Counted from the stretch's first letter, positions 47,523 to 59,191 are shown. The stretch: DNA of 64,000 nt from an uncultured Microbacterium sp. (GCF_937927635.1 NZ_CALBRW010000045.1:44635-108634), one strand, 5' to 3'. Translations and numbers: made by a program. Notes: generated from the sequence alone by a model not told the origin.

Positions 47523-47587
47523 GATCCAGCCATTCTACGATCCGCAGGAAGCGGAGGGCTCTCCGGCGGCGCTCGATCGGCTGCTGT

Positions 47588-48342
47588 TCAGTCCGAGTCG
47601 ACGAACCGCACGCCGCTGCGACCGCTCCCGGCTTCGCGAAGCGCCGTGCGGGCCGCGTTCATCGCGACCGATCCGCCATAGCCGCGTCGGGCCAGCTGGC
47701 CCAGCAGACGCCGCAGCGCAGTGTCCGGCTCGAGCCCGGACATGCTCGATGCCTTGCCGCGCGCGTAGTCCAGCGCGCGCTCCGCGTCGTCGTCGGGGAG
47801 CTCGCCGAGCACGTCGTCGACGATGTCACGCGGGATGCCGCGCTGAGCGAGCGAGCGGGACAGAGCGATCCGCCCCTGTCCCTTGCGCTCCACGCCGGAC
47901 GTGACCAGCAGCTCGGCCAGGGTGCGATCGTCGAGGTAGCCGCGGTGCAGGAACTCGTCGATGATCGACTCGGCGACCTCGCGGTCGACGTCGGTCATGC
48001 GCAGTACGGTGCGTGCCTCCGAGACGGAGAGCTGCTTGCCGCGCAGCTTGCGCACCAGCACCTCTTCGGCACGGGCGCGGAGCTGCTCGGAGTCGTCCTC
48101 CGCAGAGGGCTCCCCGGCCTCGGGACCGGCCTTCGACGGAGCGGGCTCAGCGCGAACGGATCCCGAACGATGCGAACCGTCCATCAGCCCGGAGGGCCAC
48201 TGATCGGCCTCGGCCTCACCCCGCCGGCCGCTCCTGTTCGCGGCATGAGCGGGGTGAGCCGACGACGGCCCCCGGCGATCGCCGCCGAAGAGCGGGATCA
48301 CGGGGGCGAGGTGCTCCTCGCCCCCTTCCCGGTGCCCTGACA

Positions 48343-48343
<1 letters not shown>
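47588..48343 (-). CDS. recX: Regulatory protein RecX
   Basis: 251 residues. The RecX three-helix repeats occupy about 85-245: EEVLVRKLRGKQLSVSEARTVL, FLHRGYLDDRTLAELLV, KGQGRIALSRSLAQRGIPRDIV and LLGQLARRGYGGSVAMNAA. A disordered, charged N-terminus of about 85 residues makes it longer than the usual 150-200. RecX limits RecA filaments. Its ATG overlaps the recA stop (TGATG), so the inhibitor is coupled to RecA synthesis. Confidence 0.93.
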
Positions 48344-49392
<1,049 letters not shown>

Positions 49393-49590
49393 GACGTGCT
49401 CCTCAATGTCTCGGATGCTGCCGCCTGTAGGCTGTCGCGGCCACTCCGGGATGGGGTGACTCTGCGACAAGGCGCATGGCTTGTGCCACATCCATCACGG
49501 TAGGAGGTGCCACCGACATCGCGTCGGCGGAACAGCCCGCTGTGGAGAGAAATCGCACATCGACCACTTGTGCAGAACGATACGCGCTCA

Positions 49591-49606
49591 TCGAACGCAT
49601 CTTCGA
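49591..49606. promoter_or_regulatory. Candidate LexA (SOS) box upstream of recA
   Basis: TCGAACGCATCTTCGA keeps the inverted TCGAA/TTCGA arms of the actinobacterial SOS box (GAAC-N4-GTTC) with one core mismatch. On the minus strand it lies just upstream of a TATCGT -10 box (49577-49582), where LexA would block RNA polymerase. The 246 bp between DUF3046 and recA contain no other gene. Confidence 0.6.
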
Positions 49607-49638
49607 CGACACGCCGAATGCGAATACCGAAGATTCGT

Positions 49639-49860
49639 TCAGCGGCGCTTCGGCTCGAGCTGTCCCACGCCGTAGCGGCGCTCGGCGGGCACGTCCGCGT
49701 CCTCGCACAGCGCCAGCCAGATGTCCCTCGGCGGCACGCCGGCATCCAGCGCCTCCAGCGCCGTCAGTCCGAGGCCGCTGAGGATCAGGTCGTGCGTGAC
49801 CGAGACCGCGCGCGCGCCGAACTCGTCGTCTACGGCGCGCAGGAACTCGCTGCGTCTCAT
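49639..49860 (-). CDS. DUF3046 family protein
   Basis: 73 residues. It matches the small actinobacterial DUF3046 family found immediately upstream of recA: RRSEFLRAVDDEFG at the start, THDLILSGLGLTALEAL and GVPPRDIWLALCEDADVPAERRYG. The function is unknown. It starts 17 bp after the regulator gene stop and is probably cotranscribed with it. Confidence 0.88.
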   Translation of the reverse strand: MRRSEFLRAVDDEFGARAVSVTHDLILSGLGLTALEALDAGVPPRDIWLALCEDADVPAERRYGVGQLEPKRR

Positions 49861-49876
49861 GCCGGTGCGCTGCCGC

Positions 49877-50185
49877 TCAGTGCAGCGACAGCTCGGGCTC
49901 GACCGAGGCGACCAGGTCGTCGGGGACGACGTCCGGGAAGCCGCTGATGCCCTCGAGCACCGAGATGCGGTCGCCGACCTCGCGCATGATGGTCGAGATG
50001 GGAACATCCAGCGCGTCCGCGACAGACGCGAGGATCTCGCTGGAGGCCTCCTTCTGGCCGCGCTCCACCTCGCTCAGGTAACCGAGGGCGACGGACGCCT
50101 TGCTGGCCACCTGGCGCAGCGTGCGACCCTTCTGCAGGCGGAAGTCCCGCAGCACATCGCCGATCTCCTGTCTGACAAGGATCAT
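49877..50185 (-). CDS. clgR: XRE-family regulator ClgR
   Basis: 102 residues. The HTH (about 7-62) reads IGDVLRDFRLQKGRTLRQVASKASVALGYLSEVERGQKEASSEILASVADAL, the pattern of ClgR. ClgR activates clpP/clpC protease and stress genes in Streptomyces, Corynebacterium and Mycobacterium. Placement after pgsA/cinA and before recA matches those genomes. GAGGAGG precedes the ATG. A TAGACT -10 at 50237-50242 would give a leader of about 45 nt. The 180 bp upstream show no clear ClgR motif. Confidence 0.85.
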   Translation of the reverse strand: MILVRQEIGDVLRDFRLQKGRTLRQVASKASVALGYLSEVERGQKEASSEILASVADALDVPISTIMREVGDRISVLEGISGFPDVVPDDLVASVEPELSLH

Positions 50186-50365
50186 CGGAACCTCCTCTCC
50201 CCGGTTCCCCTCGGAGCACCGCCCGAGTGGATCGCCAGTCTAACCCGACTGGACGATGTTGAATCTACTGTTTCACGCTGTGCTTCAGTTGTGAGGGAAT
50301 CTTCGGCAGTGGACCTGATGTGTCGTCGAATGAGCACATCGTCTGCAACCGCCGATCTGCACCGG

Positions 50366-50848
50366 CTATTCCCGTACAGTCTCCAGTGCCAGGGCGATCG
50401 CGGCATCCGTCGCCTGCTGCCGGACCTCGGCTCGAGTGCCGGCGAACACGTGCAGCCGTGAGATGCGCTCGCGCGGCGTGACCACGCCGACATGGACGGT
50501 GCCGACGGGCTGCCCATCAGGCGAATCGGGACCGGCGATGCCCGTGGTGGAGATCCCGACGTCTGCCGCGCGTCCGTCGACCGCGACGACCCGGCGGATG
50601 CCGTCGGCCATCTGCACGGCGACCTCCGCGTGCACGGGGCCGTGCCGGGCCAGCAGATCGGCATCCACGCCCAGCACCGTGTGCTTGACCGGGGTCGCGT
50701 ACGCGACCACCGCACCCCACAGCGCGGCGGAGGCGCCGGGCACGGACACGATCTCGGCGGCGACCGCTCCCCCGGTCAGCGACTCCGCGACGCCGAGCGT
50801 CCACCCTCGCGCCCGCAGCGCGCCGATCAGCTCCGCCGCATCGCTCAT
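50366..50848 (-). CDS. CinA C-terminal family nicotinamide-nucleotide amidohydrolase
   Basis: 160 residues, only the CinA C-terminal (PncC) domain: TLGVAESLTGGAVAAEIVSVPGAS near 16-40, GAVVAYATPVKHTVLGV near 45 and STTGIAGPDSPDGQPVGTVHVGV near 105-128. PncC deamidates NMN in pyridine nucleotide salvage. The ATG overlaps the pgsA stop by 4 bp. The catalytic Ser and Lys of the family fit the AESLTGG and TPVKH segments. Confidence 0.9.
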   Translation of the reverse strand: MSDAAELIGALRARGWTLGVAESLTGGAVAAEIVSVPGASAALWGAVVAYATPVKHTVLGVDADLLARHGPVHAEVAVQMADGIRRVVAVDGRAADVGISTTGIAGPDSPDGQPVGTVHVGVVTPRERISRLHVFAGTRAEVRQQATDAAIALALETVRE

Positions 50849-51420
50849 GCCGCGCTCCGCCGGCCGCGCACCTGCGCGACGATGTAGTCGATGCCGCTGG
50901 CGACGGTGAGCGCGAGGGCCGCGATCATGAGCACCAGCGTCACGGCCGTCCAGACCGGCATCCCGATCCACACGTGCAGCGGCAGCAGCGCCCAGCCGAG
51001 GGCGACGCCCTGCACGGTGGTCTTGATCTTGCCCGTCCAGGCCGCCGCCACCACGTGCTCGTGCACGATCATCAGCCGGTGGACGGTGATGCCCCACTCG
51101 CGGACCAGGATGACGATGACGATCCACCACGGCACCTCGCCGAGGATCGCGAGGCCGAGGAAGCCGGCGCCCGTGAGCAGCTTGTCGGCGATCGGGTCCC
51201 ACAGCTTGCCGAAGTCGCTGACGAGCTCGTACCTGCGCGCGAGGTAGCCGTCGACCCAGTCCGTGGAGATGGCCAGCACGAACAGCGCACCGGCGACCCA
51301 CCGCATGGCCAGGTCGGCCGAGCCATCGGTCCCCGCCAGGAGCAGGAGGACGAAGAACACGATCGCCAGCGGGATGCGGGCGATCGTGATCGCATTCGGG
51401 AGCTGCCGGGGGATCGCCAT
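50845..51420 (-). CDS. pgsA: CDP-diacylglycerol-glycerol-3-phosphate 3-phosphatidyltransferase
   Basis: 191 residues, integral membrane. The CDP-alcohol phosphotransferase motif D-G-x2-A-R-x8-G-x3-D-x3-D is visible as DGYLARRYELVSDFGKLWDPIAD near 58-80. Five to six helices. It makes phosphatidylglycerol phosphate. The start shares one base with the ftsK stop. Confidence 0.93.
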   Translation of the reverse strand: MAIPRQLPNAITIARIPLAIVFFVLLLLAGTDGSADLAMRWVAGALFVLAISTDWVDGYLARRYELVSDFGKLWDPIADKLLTGAGFLGLAILGEVPWWIVIVILVREWGITVHRLMIVHEHVVAAAWTGKIKTTVQGVALGWALLPLHVWIGMPVWTAVTLVLMIAALALTVASGIDYIVAQVRGRRSAA

Positions 51421-54164
51421 CAGTCGCGGCCCGTCAGGCCCCAGGCGTCCTCGTCGCCGTCGTCCTCGCTCTCCACGACCGGCATGCCCTCGAACTGCTG
51501 CTCGACGGGGTCGTGCCCGTACGGGTCGTGCTCGACAGCGGCGGGCGCTGCCGGTGCGGCCGGCTTCTGCGCCGGCACATCGTCGCCCCGGAGCTTGGCG
51601 ATGACCATGGGCAACTGCTCGGCGGTGACCAGCACGTCGCGGGCCTTCGACCCCTCGGACGGTCCGACGATCTCGCGGGACTCCAGCAGGTCCATCAGGC
51701 GACCGGCCTTGGCGAAGCCCACGCGCAGCTTGCGCTGCAGCATCGAGGTCGAGCCGAACTGCGACGAGACGATGAGCTCGGCGGCGGCCAGCAGCAGCTC
51801 GAGATCGTCTCCGATGTCCTCGTCGACGTGCTTCTTCTTCGCCTCGGCCGACTCCTGCACGTCGGCACGATACTCGGGCCGCGCCTGGTGCGTGACGTGC
51901 TTGACGACGGCCGCGATCTCGCTCTCCTCGACCCACGCGCCCTGCAGTCGGAACGGCTTGGAGGACCCCATCGGCGAGAACAGGGCGTCACCCTGGCCGA
52001 TGAGCTTGTCCGCCCCCGGCGAGTCCAGGATGACCCGGCTGTCCGTGACGCTGGTGACGGCGAACGCCAGCCGGGACGGCACGTTGGCCTTGATCAGACC
52101 GGTGACGACGTCGACGCTGGGTCGCTGCGTCGCCAGCACGAGGTGGATGCCGGAGGCTCGGGCCAGCTGCGTGATGCGGACGATCGAGTCCTCGACGTCG
52201 CGCGGGGCGACCATCATCAGGTCGGCCAGCTCATCGACCACCACCAGCAGGTAGGGATACGGCTTGAGCACCCGCTCGCTGCCGGCCGGCAACTGGATCT
52301 CACCGTTGCGCACGGCCTTGTTGAAGTCATCGATGTGGCGGTACCCGAACGACGCGAGGTCGTCGTACCGCATGTCCATCTCCTTCACGACCCACTGCAG
52401 CGCCTCGGCCGCCTTCTTGGGACTCGTGATGATGGGGGTGATCAGATGCGGCACGCCCGCGTAGCTGGTGAGCTCCACGCGCTTGGGGTCGATGAGCACC
52501 ATCCGCACATCCGCCGGACGGGCGCGCACCAGCAGGCTCGTGATCATCGAGTTCACGAAGCTGGACTTTCCGGACCCGGTGGAGCCGGCCACCAGCAGGT
52601 GCGGCATCTTGGCGAGGTTGGCGACGACGATCTTGCCGCCGACGTCCTTGCCGACGCCGATGGTCAGCGGATGCGTGCTCTTCTGCGCCGCGGGCGAGCG
52701 CAGCACGTCGCCGAGGGCGACGGTCTCCTTGTCGACGTTGGGGATCTCGATGCCGATGGCGCTCTTGCCGGGGATCGGCGAGAGGATGCGCACGTCGTTG
52801 GAGGCCACGGCGTAGGCGAAGTTGTTGCTGAGCTGCAGGATCTTCTCGACCTTGACGCCCAGTCCCACCTCGACCTCGTACTGCGTGACCGTCGGGCCGC
52901 GCGAGAATCCGGTGACCTTGGCGTCCACCTTGAACTGCTCGAGCACGCTGGTGATCTGCGCGATGGTGTGATCGGTGGCATCCGACCGCGTCACCGGCGG
53001 CGGACCCGCCTTGAGGATCGTGGTGGGCGGAAGCACGTAGGGTGCGGCGGGAGGCTGCGGGCCACCCGCGCCCGGGCCGTTCGTGCCGAAGCCGTCCAGT
53101 CCCGGCAGCTCGCCCGTGGAGCCCTCGTCGTCCAGCAGCGCGGTCGTGTTCTGCTCGCCGAGCCCGCCGGTCAGCGCGCTGATGTCGGTGAGCACCTCGG
53201 TGGCGGCGTCGTGGATGTCGTCGTCGACGAGCACGGCCTGATCGTAGGCGCCCTCTCCCGTGGCCTCCTCGAACAGTGCCGTGATGGCCTGCGACGAGTC
53301 CCCGTCGTCGGGATCCTCCTCGCGGCCGGTCCTGTTGCGCCGCCACCAGGGCAGCGAGTCCTTGCCGTCCTCGTCGTCCTGCGGAGCCTCGTCGACGGCG
53401 GCCGCATGCAGCGGGCGCTCCGCGCCGAACATCCAGGCGTACAGGTCGCCCAGCCTCTCGCCGATGCGGTTCGGGGGCGTCTTGGTGAGGATGAGGATGC
53501 TGAGCACGGTGAGCACGGCCAGCACGATGTACGCGACCACCGGCGTCAGGTGCGCGAGCGGCTCCCCCAGCAGCCAGCCGAACAGGCCGCCGGCGGCGCT
53601 GAGTGCGGGCATCCCGTCCTTGGGCTGCGGACGCACGAGATCGCCGGCCGCGCCGACGGTGCCGGAGGCGACATGGCAGAAGCCCGCCATGGCCAGGGTG
53701 AAGAATCCGAAGCCGATCCCGATCCGCCCGTTGTCGTTCACGGATGCCGGATGCCGGAACAGCCAGCCGGCCAGGAGCAGCAGCAGCACGGGCAGCACGA
53801 ACGCCACGCGGCCGACGATCAGTCCGAAGGTGTAGGCGCTGACGGTCTGCGCGACCGGCTCGCCGATGAAGAACCACTCCACGACCGCACCCGCGCAGGC
53901 CAGCAGCACCAGGAAGAACGGGAAGCCGTCGCGCCGCTGATCCTTCTCGAGCGCCTCGGGGCCGAATGCACGGAACAGGCCTCCGACGACATGGGCGAGT
54001 CCGAGCCACATGCGCACGATGACCGGCGGCTTGTCTGCGGCGTCGACGTACTTCTTCGGCGCGGGGGCGGACTTCGGCTTGGAGGCGCGCGAGGTCGTCT
54101 GCCGCTTGGATCGCGACGCGGGCGTCGTCGACGCGCGCTCAGACTTCGTGGTGCTCCTGGCCAT
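51420..54164 (-). CDS. ftsK: DNA translocase FtsK
   Basis: 914 residues. A basic, Ser/Lys-rich N-terminus (1-40) precedes membrane helices between about 45 and 235, then an acidic Gly/Pro linker. The RecA-like motor domain has Walker [15 protein letters not shown] and Walker [18 protein letters not shown]-terminal gamma winged helix ([37 protein letters not shown]) reads KOPS-type sites. It pumps chromosome termini through the division septum. The ATG at 54162-54164 is leaderless (TACCGT 6 nt upstream); a longer in-frame reading from 54251 has no support. Confidence 0.95.
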   Translation of the reverse strand: MARSTTKSERASTTPASRSKRQTTSRASKPKSAPAPKKYVDAADKPPVIVRMWLGLAHVVGGLFRAFGPEALEKDQRRDGFPFFLVLLACAGAVVEWFFIGEPVAQTVSAYTFGLIVGRVAFVLPVLLLLLAGWLFRHPASVNDNGRIGIGFGFFTLAMAGFCHVASGTVGAAGDLVRPQPKDGMPALSAAGGLFGWLLGEPLAHLTPVVAYIVLAVLTVLSILILTKTPPNRIGERLGDLYAWMFGAERPLHAAAVDEAPQDDEDGKDSLPWWRRNRTGREEDPDDGDSSQAITALFEEATGEGAYDQAVLVDDDIHDAATEVLTDISALTGGLGEQNTTALLDDEGSTGELPGLDGFGTNGPGAGGPQPPAAPYVLPPTTILKAGPPPVTRSDATDHTIAQITSVLEQFKVDAKVTGFSRGPTVTQYEVEVGLGVKVEKILQLSNNFAYAVASNDVRILSPIPGKSAIGIEIPNVDKETVALGDVLRSPAAQKSTHPLTIGVGKDVGGKIVVANLAKMPHLLVAGSTGSGKSSFVNSMITSLLVRARPADVRMVLIDPKRVELTSYAGVPHLITPIITSPKKAAEALQWVVKEMDMRYDDLASFGYRHIDDFNKAVRNGEIQLPAGSERVLKPYPYLLVVVDELADLMMVAPRDVEDSIVRITQLARASGIHLVLATQRPSVDVVTGLIKANVPSRLAFAVTSVTDSRVILDSPGADKLIGQGDALFSPMGSSKPFRLQGAWVEESEIAAVVKHVTHQARPEYRADVQESAEAKKKHVDEDIGDDLELLLAAAELIVSSQFGSTSMLQRKLRVGFAKAGRLMDLLESREIVGPSEGSKARDVLVTAEQLPMVIAKLRGDDVPAQKPAAPAAPAAVEHDPYGHDPVEQQFEGMPVVESEDDGDEDAWGLTGRD

Positions 54165-54170
54165 GTGTCC

Positions 54171-54176
54171 ACGGTA
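54171..54176 (-). promoter_or_regulatory. -10 box of leaderless ftsK
   Basis: TACCGT, 6 nt before the ATG at 54164. Confidence 0.5.
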
Positions 54177-54232
54177 CGGCCAGGTGCCGACATCCGCCCG
54201 CAATGACGCGGGTTTCCGCGGATTCCGGATGC

Positions 54233-54270
54233 GCAGAGGCCCGCCGACCATCAGGTCGACGGGCCTCTGC
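54233..54270 (-). terminator. Terminator after rnj
   Basis: GCAGAGGCCCG and CGGGCCTCTGC form an 11-bp outer stem with an inner CGACC/GGTCG pairing, 10 bp past the rnj stop at 54280. It separates rnj from ftsK, whose start lies just downstream. Confidence 0.75.
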
Positions 54271-54279
54271 GGACGTCGC

Positions 54280-55956
54280 TCAGGCCTCGATGATCAGCGG
54301 GACGATCATCGGGCGACGACGCAGCTTCTGGTTGACCCAGCGGCCGATCGTGCGGCGCACGATCTGCGAGAGGGCGTGATTGTCGCGCACGCCGTTGCCT
54401 GCGGCCTCCTTGAGCGCTGCGACGATCTTCGGGGTGACGTCGTCGAAGACGCTGTCGTCCTCCGCGACGCCGCGGGCGTGGATCTCCGGGCCGGAGATGA
54501 TGCGCCCGGTGGCGGAGTCCACCACGACGATGACGGACACGAAGCCCTCCTCGCCGAGGATGCGACGGTCCTTCAGGTCGGCATCCGTCACGCCGCCGAC
54601 GGAGGAGCCGTCGACGTACACGAACCCGATGTCCAGCTGACCGGCCACGGTCGCCTTGCCGTCCTTCAGGTCGACCACGGTGCCGTTGGAGCCGATGATC
54701 GTGTTCTCGGCCGGGATGCCGGTGCTCTGCGCGAGCGCGGCGTTGGCGAACAGGTGACGGTACTCGCCGTGCACGGGCAGCACGTTCTTGGGCGTGAGGA
54801 TGTTGTAGCAGTACAGCAGCTCGCCGGCCGCGGCGTGTCCGGAGACGTGCACCTTGGCGTTGGCCTTGTGCACCACGTGCGCGCCGAGCTTGGTCAGTCC
54901 GTCGATCACGCGGTACACGGCGTTCTCGTTGCCGGGGATCAGGCTGGACGCCAGGATGACGGTGTCGCCGGGGCCCGGCTCGATGGCGTGGTCGAGGTTG
55001 GCCATACGGCTGAGCACGGCCATCGGCTCGCCCTGCGAGCCCGTGGACATGTAGACGATCTTGTCGTCGGGCAGGTCGCGGGCCTTCTTGTAGTCGATGA
55101 GCACGCCGTCCGGCACGTGCAGATAGCCCAGCTGCTCGGCGATCGTCATGTTGCGCACCATGCTGCGGCCCAGGAACGCGACCCGCCGGCCGTGGGCGGC
55201 CGCGGCGTCGATGACCTGCTGCACGCGGTGCACGTGGCTGGAGAAGCTCGCCACGATCACGCGGCGCGGCGCCTTCGCGATGACCTGGTCCAGGACCGGC
55301 CCGATGGAGCGCTCGGTGGGCGTGAAGCCCGGCACGTCCGCGTTTGTGGAGTCGACGAGGAACAGATCCACGCCCTCGTCGCCGAGACGTGCGAAGGCGC
55401 GCAGGTCGGTGATGCGTCCGTCCAGCGGCAGCTGGTCCATCTTGAAGTCGCCGGTGGCCAGCACGAGGCCGGCAGGGGTGCGGATGGCGACGGCCAGCGC
55501 GTCGGGAATGGAGTGGTTGACGGCGATGAACTCCAGGTCGAACGGGCCGACCTTCTCCTTCTGCCCCTCCTTGACCGTGAGGGTGAAGGGCTTGATGCGG
55601 TGCTCCTTGAGCTTCGCCTCCACCAGTGCGAGGGTGAGCCCGGAGCCGATCAGCGGGATGTCGTTCTTCAGGCGCAGCAGGTACGGCACCGCGCCGATGT
55701 GGTCCTCGTGGCCGTGCGTGAGCACGACGCCGACGACGTCGTCGAGCCGGTCCTTGATGGGCTCGAAGTCGGGCAGGATCAGGTCGACGCCCGGCTGGTA
55801 CTCCTCGGGGAACAGCACGCCGCAGTCGACGATCAGCAGTTTCCCGTCGAATTCGTACACGGTCATGTTGCGCCCGACCTCGCCGAGACCGCCGAGCGGG
55901 AACACGCGCAGCGTGCCCTTGGCGAGCGGTTCGGGAGCGGAAATGGGGATGGACAT
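54280..55956 (-). CDS. rnj: Ribonuclease J
   Basis: 558 residues, metallo-beta-lactamase/beta-CASP fold. The metal motif is [18 protein letters not shown] near 78-95; further ligands lie in [15 protein letters not shown] near 165. Beta-CASP segments include [20 protein letters not shown] near 240, [16 protein letters not shown] near 305 and [11 protein letters not shown] near 368. It does 5'-3' exo- and endonucleolytic RNA decay and rRNA maturation. GAGGAGAC precedes the ATG. dapA is 58 bp upstream, a conserved actinobacterial pairing. Confidence 0.95.
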   Translation of the reverse strand: MSIPISAPEPLAKGTLRVFPLGGLGEVGRNMTVYEFDGKLLIVDCGVLFPEEYQPGVDLILPDFEPIKDRLDDVVGVVLTHGHEDHIGAVPYLLRLKNDIPLIGSGLTLALVEAKLKEHRIKPFTLTVKEGQKEKVGPFDLEFIAVNHSIPDALAVAIRTPAGLVLATGDFKMDQLPLDGRITDLRAFARLGDEGVDLFLVDSTNADVPGFTPTERSIGPVLDQVIAKAPRRVIVASFSSHVHRVQQVIDAAAAHGRRVAFLGRSMVRNMTIAEQLGYLHVPDGVLIDYKKARDLPDDKIVYMSTGSQGEPMAVLSRMANLDHAIEPGPGDTVILASSLIPGNENAVYRVIDGLTKLGAHVVHKANAKVHVSGHAAAGELLYCYNILTPKNVLPVHGEYRHLFANAALAQSTGIPAENTIIGSNGTVVDLKDGKATVAGQLDIGFVYVDGSSVGGVTDADLKDRRILGEEGFVSVIVVVDSATGRIISGPEIHARGVAEDDSVFDDVTPKIVAALKEAAGNGVRDNHALSQIVRRTIGRWVNQKLRRRPMIVPLIIEA

Positions 55957-56014
55957 TCAGTCTCCTCAATCGGACACCCCGTGCCCGATAGTGCAGTTCA
56001 GCGCAGTGGTGCGC

Positions 56015-56992
56015 TCATCGTGTGGTGCCTGGCACCTTCGGCAGTGCGCCGCCGGCGGCCGCGTTGCGGTCGGGGCGGAAGTTCGAGAAATCGGCGCCGG
56101 GGACGTCGCGGACCAGTGACAGCTCATCCTCGATGATCGCCGCCTCCCACTCCTCCGGGCCCACCAGCGGCAGCCGCACACGCGGGCTGCCGATCCGGCC
56201 GAGGCCGTGCAGGATGTACTTGGTCGAGACGGTGCCGGGGATGTGGGTCATCACCGCGCGCACCAGCGGCTCGAGGCGCTGGTGCTCGGCGGTGGCCGCG
56301 GCGAGGTCGCCGCGGTTCACGGCATCCACGATGGTGCGGTACGGGGCTGCGGCGATGTTGGCCGTCACGCCCACCAGGCCCGTCGCGCCGATGGCCAGGT
56401 GCGGGAGCACGTTGGCGTCGTCGCCGGAGAAGTACATCAGGTCGGTCTGGTTCAGCACCCGGCTGACCTCGCTGAACTTCCCCTTCGCGTCCTTGACGGC
56501 GAGGATGTTCGGGTGCTTGGCCAGGCGCAGGATGGTCTCGTACTCGATCGGCACGCCGGTGCGCCCGGGGATGTCGTAGAGCATCATCGGCAGATCCGTG
56601 GCATCCGCCACCATGCGGAAGTGCGTCAGGACGCCGGCCTGGGTCGGCTTGTTGTAGTACGGCGTGACGACGAGGATGGCGTCGGCGCCGGCCTTGGCGC
56701 TGTCGCGGTACAGCTGGATGGCGTGCGCGGTCTCGTTGGACCCGCCGCCGGTGATGATCTTGGCCCGGCCCGCGGCGACGTCCTTGCCGACCTCGACCAG
56801 GCGGATCTTCTCCGGGTCGGTCAGCGTGGAGGTCTCGCCGGTGGTCCCGGTGACGAGGATGCCGTCGACGCCCGCGGTGATCACGTCGTCCATGTGCTTC
56901 TCGACGGCGGGCCAGTCGACCTCGCCGTCGGCGGTCATCGGAGTGACCAGCGCGACGATGACCTGCCCGAAGGGGTTGTCCGTGTGCGTCAT
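56015..56992 (-). CDS. dapA: 4-hydroxy-tetrahydrodipicolinate synthase
   Basis: 325 residues. It condenses pyruvate with aspartate semialdehyde, first step of the lysine/DAP branch. The TIM-barrel motifs are GTTGETSTLTDPEKIRLVEVG near 48, VVTPYYNKPTQAG with the catalytic tyrosine near 110, MLYDIPGRTGVPI near 137 and the Schiff-base lysine in ILAVKDAKGKFSE near 165. It ends with a C-terminal extension of about 25 residues (PDRNAAAGGALPKVPGTTR). The ATG is leaderless. Confidence 0.95.
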   Translation of the reverse strand: MTHTDNPFGQVIVALVTPMTADGEVDWPAVEKHMDDVITAGVDGILVTGTTGETSTLTDPEKIRLVEVGKDVAAGRAKIITGGGSNETAHAIQLYRDSAKAGADAILVVTPYYNKPTQAGVLTHFRMVADATDLPMMLYDIPGRTGVPIEYETILRLAKHPNILAVKDAKGKFSEVSRVLNQTDLMYFSGDDANVLPHLAIGATGLVGVTANIAAAPYRTIVDAVNRGDLAAATAEHQRLEPLVRAVMTHIPGTVSTKYILHGLGRIGSPRVRLPLVGPEEWEAAIIEDELSLVRDVPGADFSNFRPDRNAAAGGALPKVPGTTR

Positions 56993-56999
56993 GGCATCC

Positions 57000-57005
57000 A
57001 GATTA
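57000..57005 (-). promoter_or_regulatory. -10 box of leaderless dapA
   Basis: TAATCT, 7 nt before the ATG at 56992. Confidence 0.5.
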
Positions 57006-57051
57006 TCCCGTCGCGGGCGCCGTGATGAGCCGGTGACCGCGATAATCCGTG

Positions 57052-57813
57052 TCAGACCCGTCCGCGACGGGCCACGCCCGCCGTGAGAGAGCTCGGCAGC
57101 ACGCGCGTCAGAGCGACGATGACCTTGTACCGCAGCGACGGGATCGACACCGCCTTCCCGCGCGCGGCGTCCCGCAGTCCTTCCCGCACGACGAGCGGGG
57201 CGTCCAGCCACATCAGCGCGGGAACGCCCTCGTGCCCGGGTTCCAGCCCCATCCTGGAGTGGAAGGTGGTGTGCGTGAAACCGGGGCACACGGCCGTGAC
57301 GGTCACTCCGTCCGCGGAGTACTCGTTGTTCGCCCAGCGGCTGAAGCCGATCAGCCAGCCCTTGCAGGCCGAGTACGTCGAGCGGGAGATGAAGCCGGCG
57401 ACGGATGCCACGTTGACGATGCGCCCGCCCCGTCCACGCATCGCGCGGATGCCGGCGTGCATGAGCCGCATGGACGCCTCCACGTGCACGCGGAGATGAC
57501 GCACCTCGTCATCGATGTCGTTGTCGGCGAACTGCAGCGGCAGTCCGAATCCGGCGTTGTTCACCAGCAGGTCGATCGGATGCCCGGCATCCGCGACCCG
57601 ATCGGCGACGCGAACGACCTCGGCCTCGACCGACAGATCGGCGGTGACCACCTCGACAGCCACACCGTGCCGCGTGCGCAGCTCCGCGGCGAGGGTCTCC
57701 AGGGCATCCGCGCCACGGGCGACCAGCACGAGGTCGGCGCCCTTCGCCGCCAGCTGGCGGGCGAACTCGGCGCCCAGGCCCGCGCTGGCTCCGGTGATCA
57801 GTGCGGTGGGCAT
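57052..57813 (-). CDS. Short-chain dehydrogenase/reductase
   Basis: 253 residues. Cofactor motif TGASAGLGAEFA at 7-18, NNAGFG near 84, catalytic Ser in NVASVAGF near 130 and YSACK near 144. The YSACKGWLIGFSRWANNEY region and the basic C-terminus match the DltE/YqjQ-like SDR group of unknown substrate. The ATG directly follows the folA stop with a one-base overlap, so it is probably cotranscribed with thyA-folA. Confidence 0.88.
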   Translation of the reverse strand: MPTALITGASAGLGAEFARQLAAKGADLVLVARGADALETLAAELRTRHGVAVEVVTADLSVEAEVVRVADRVADAGHPIDLLVNNAGFGLPLQFADNDIDDEVRHLRVHVEASMRLMHAGIRAMRGRGGRIVNVASVAGFISRSTYSACKGWLIGFSRWANNEYSADGVTVTAVCPGFTHTTFHSRMGLEPGHEGVPALMWLDAPLVVREGLRDAARGKAVSIPSLRYKVIVALTRVLPSSLTAGVARRGRV

Positions 57814-58289
57814 CAGCGCTGGTACCCCAGGAAACGGAAGCGGATGCCGGTGCGGGAGAGCTGCCACTCCCCCTCGTCCACCAGACGCCAGCCTGCTCGC
57901 GAGGGTGCGAAGGCGTCGCCGTCGTCGACCTCCAGATCGAGCTCGGTGACCTCGAGCCGATCGGCACGATCGATCACCGCGCCGAAGATCTGCGAGCCGC
58001 CGATCACCCAGACATCGTCCAGGCCCGCCAGCGCCTCCTCGACGTCCGCCGCAGGGCGCACGCCGTCGGCCGTCCACGCAGCCTGCCGCGTGATGACGAT
58101 GTTCTCCCGGCCCGGCAGCGGACGGAACCGCTCCGGCAGCGAGTCCCAGGTGCGCCTGCCCATGACGACGGGGGCTCCGAGGGTGATCTGCTTGAAGTGC
58201 GCGAGGTCCTCGGGCACGTGCCACGGCATCCCGCCCGAGGCGCCGATGACCCCGCCGTGCGCCTCCGCCCAGATCAGGCCGAGCGTCAT
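57813..58289 (-). CDS. folA: Dihydrofolate reductase
   Basis: 158 residues. Classical [35 protein letters not shown] at 3-33 with the catalytic acid in [25 protein letters not shown] near 41 and [10 protein letters not shown] near 93. It regenerates tetrahydrofolate used up by ThyA, encoded immediately upstream with a 4-bp overlap. Trimethoprim target. Confidence 0.95.
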   Translation of the reverse strand: MTLGLIWAEAHGGVIGASGGMPWHVPEDLAHFKQITLGAPVVMGRRTWDSLPERFRPLPGRENIVITRQAAWTADGVRPAADVEEALAGLDDVWVIGGSQIFGAVIDRADRLEVTELDLEVDDGDAFAPSRAGWRLVDEGEWQLSRTGIRFRFLGYQR

Positions 58290-59095
58290 ACCGCGACCGC
58301 CGCGCGGATGGCCGGGTGGTGCTGGTAGCCCTCGACGGAGAAGTCCTCGTAGGCGTAGTCGAGGATCGAGTCCGGCGTGCGAGCGAACGTCAGCGTCGGA
58401 TACGGGTACGGCTCGCGGGTGAGCTGCTCGCGCACCTGCTCGACGTGATTATCGTAGATGTGGCAGTCGCCGCCGGTCCAGACGAAGTCGCCGGGTTCGA
58501 GACCGGTCTGCTGCGCCACCATGAGCGTCAGCAGCGCATAGGAGGCGATGTTGAACGGCACGCCGAGGAACAGGTCGGCGCTGCGCTGGTAGAGCTGGCA
58601 GGACAGCTTCCCGTCGGCGACATAGAACTGGAACAGCGCGTGGCACGGCGCCAGCGCCATGTCCGGGATGTCGGCCGGGTTCCACGCCGACACGATCAGC
58701 CGACGGGAGTCGGGTGTGGCGCGGATCTGGTCGATCACCTGCGAGAGCTGGTCGATGTGCGCACCGTCGGGCGCGGGCCAGCTGCGCCACTGCACGCCGT
58801 ACACCGGGCCGAGGTCGCCGTCGGCATCCGCCCACTCGTCCCAGATGGTGACGCCGTGCTCCTGCAGCCAGCGCACGTTGGAGGAGCCTTGCAGGAACCA
58901 CAGCAGCTCGTACGCGATGGACTTGAAGTGCACGCGCTTGGTGGTGATCAGCGGGAACCCCGCGGACAGATCGAAACGGATCTGCCGGCCGAACACGCTG
59001 GTTGTTCCGGTTCCGGTGCGGTCGTCCTTGTGCGTGCCGTGCTCCAGCACGTCGCGGAGCAGGTCTTCATAGGGCGTGGGGACGGCGGCGCTCAT
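58286..59095 (-). CDS. thyA: Thymidylate synthase
   Basis: 269 residues. Motifs: [28 protein letters not shown] start near 30-50, [29 protein letters not shown] with the catalytic cysteine near 150, and [17 protein letters not shown] near 180. It methylates dUMP with methylene-tetrahydrofolate. The ATG is leaderless, 7 nt after TATCGT. First gene of a thyA-folA-SDR unit. Confidence 0.96.
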   Translation of the reverse strand: MSAAVPTPYEDLLRDVLEHGTHKDDRTGTGTTSVFGRQIRFDLSAGFPLITTKRVHFKSIAYELLWFLQGSSNVRWLQEHGVTIWDEWADADGDLGPVYGVQWRSWPAPDGAHIDQLSQVIDQIRATPDSRRLIVSAWNPADIPDMALAPCHALFQFYVADGKLSCQLYQRSADLFLGVPFNIASYALLTLMVAQQTGLEPGDFVWTGGDCHIYDNHVEQVREQLTREPYPYPTLTFARTPDSILDYAYEDFSVEGYQHHPAIRAAVAV

Positions 59096-59102
59096 GCCTG
59101 CA

Positions 59103-59108
59103 ACGATA
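59103..59108 (-). promoter_or_regulatory. -10 box of leaderless thyA
   Basis: TATCGT, 7 nt before the ATG at 59095. Confidence 0.5.
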
Positions 59109-59179
59109 CCTGCGACAGCGCGGCAGGGGGTGGATCGTCATGCTCTGTCACATCCGGCCCCGCCCCCGGCAGACCGACT

Positions 59180-59185
59180 TATCGT
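59180..59185 (+). promoter_or_regulatory. -10 box of leaderless thioredoxin-like gene
   Basis: TATCGT, 6 nt before the ATG at 59192. Confidence 0.5.
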
Positions 59186-59191
59186 GGGGGC

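Noticed and set aside
55970..55990. GGACACCCCGTGCC upstream of rnj resembling repeats A/B
   Set aside because: Only about 10 bases match and the palindrome is absent.
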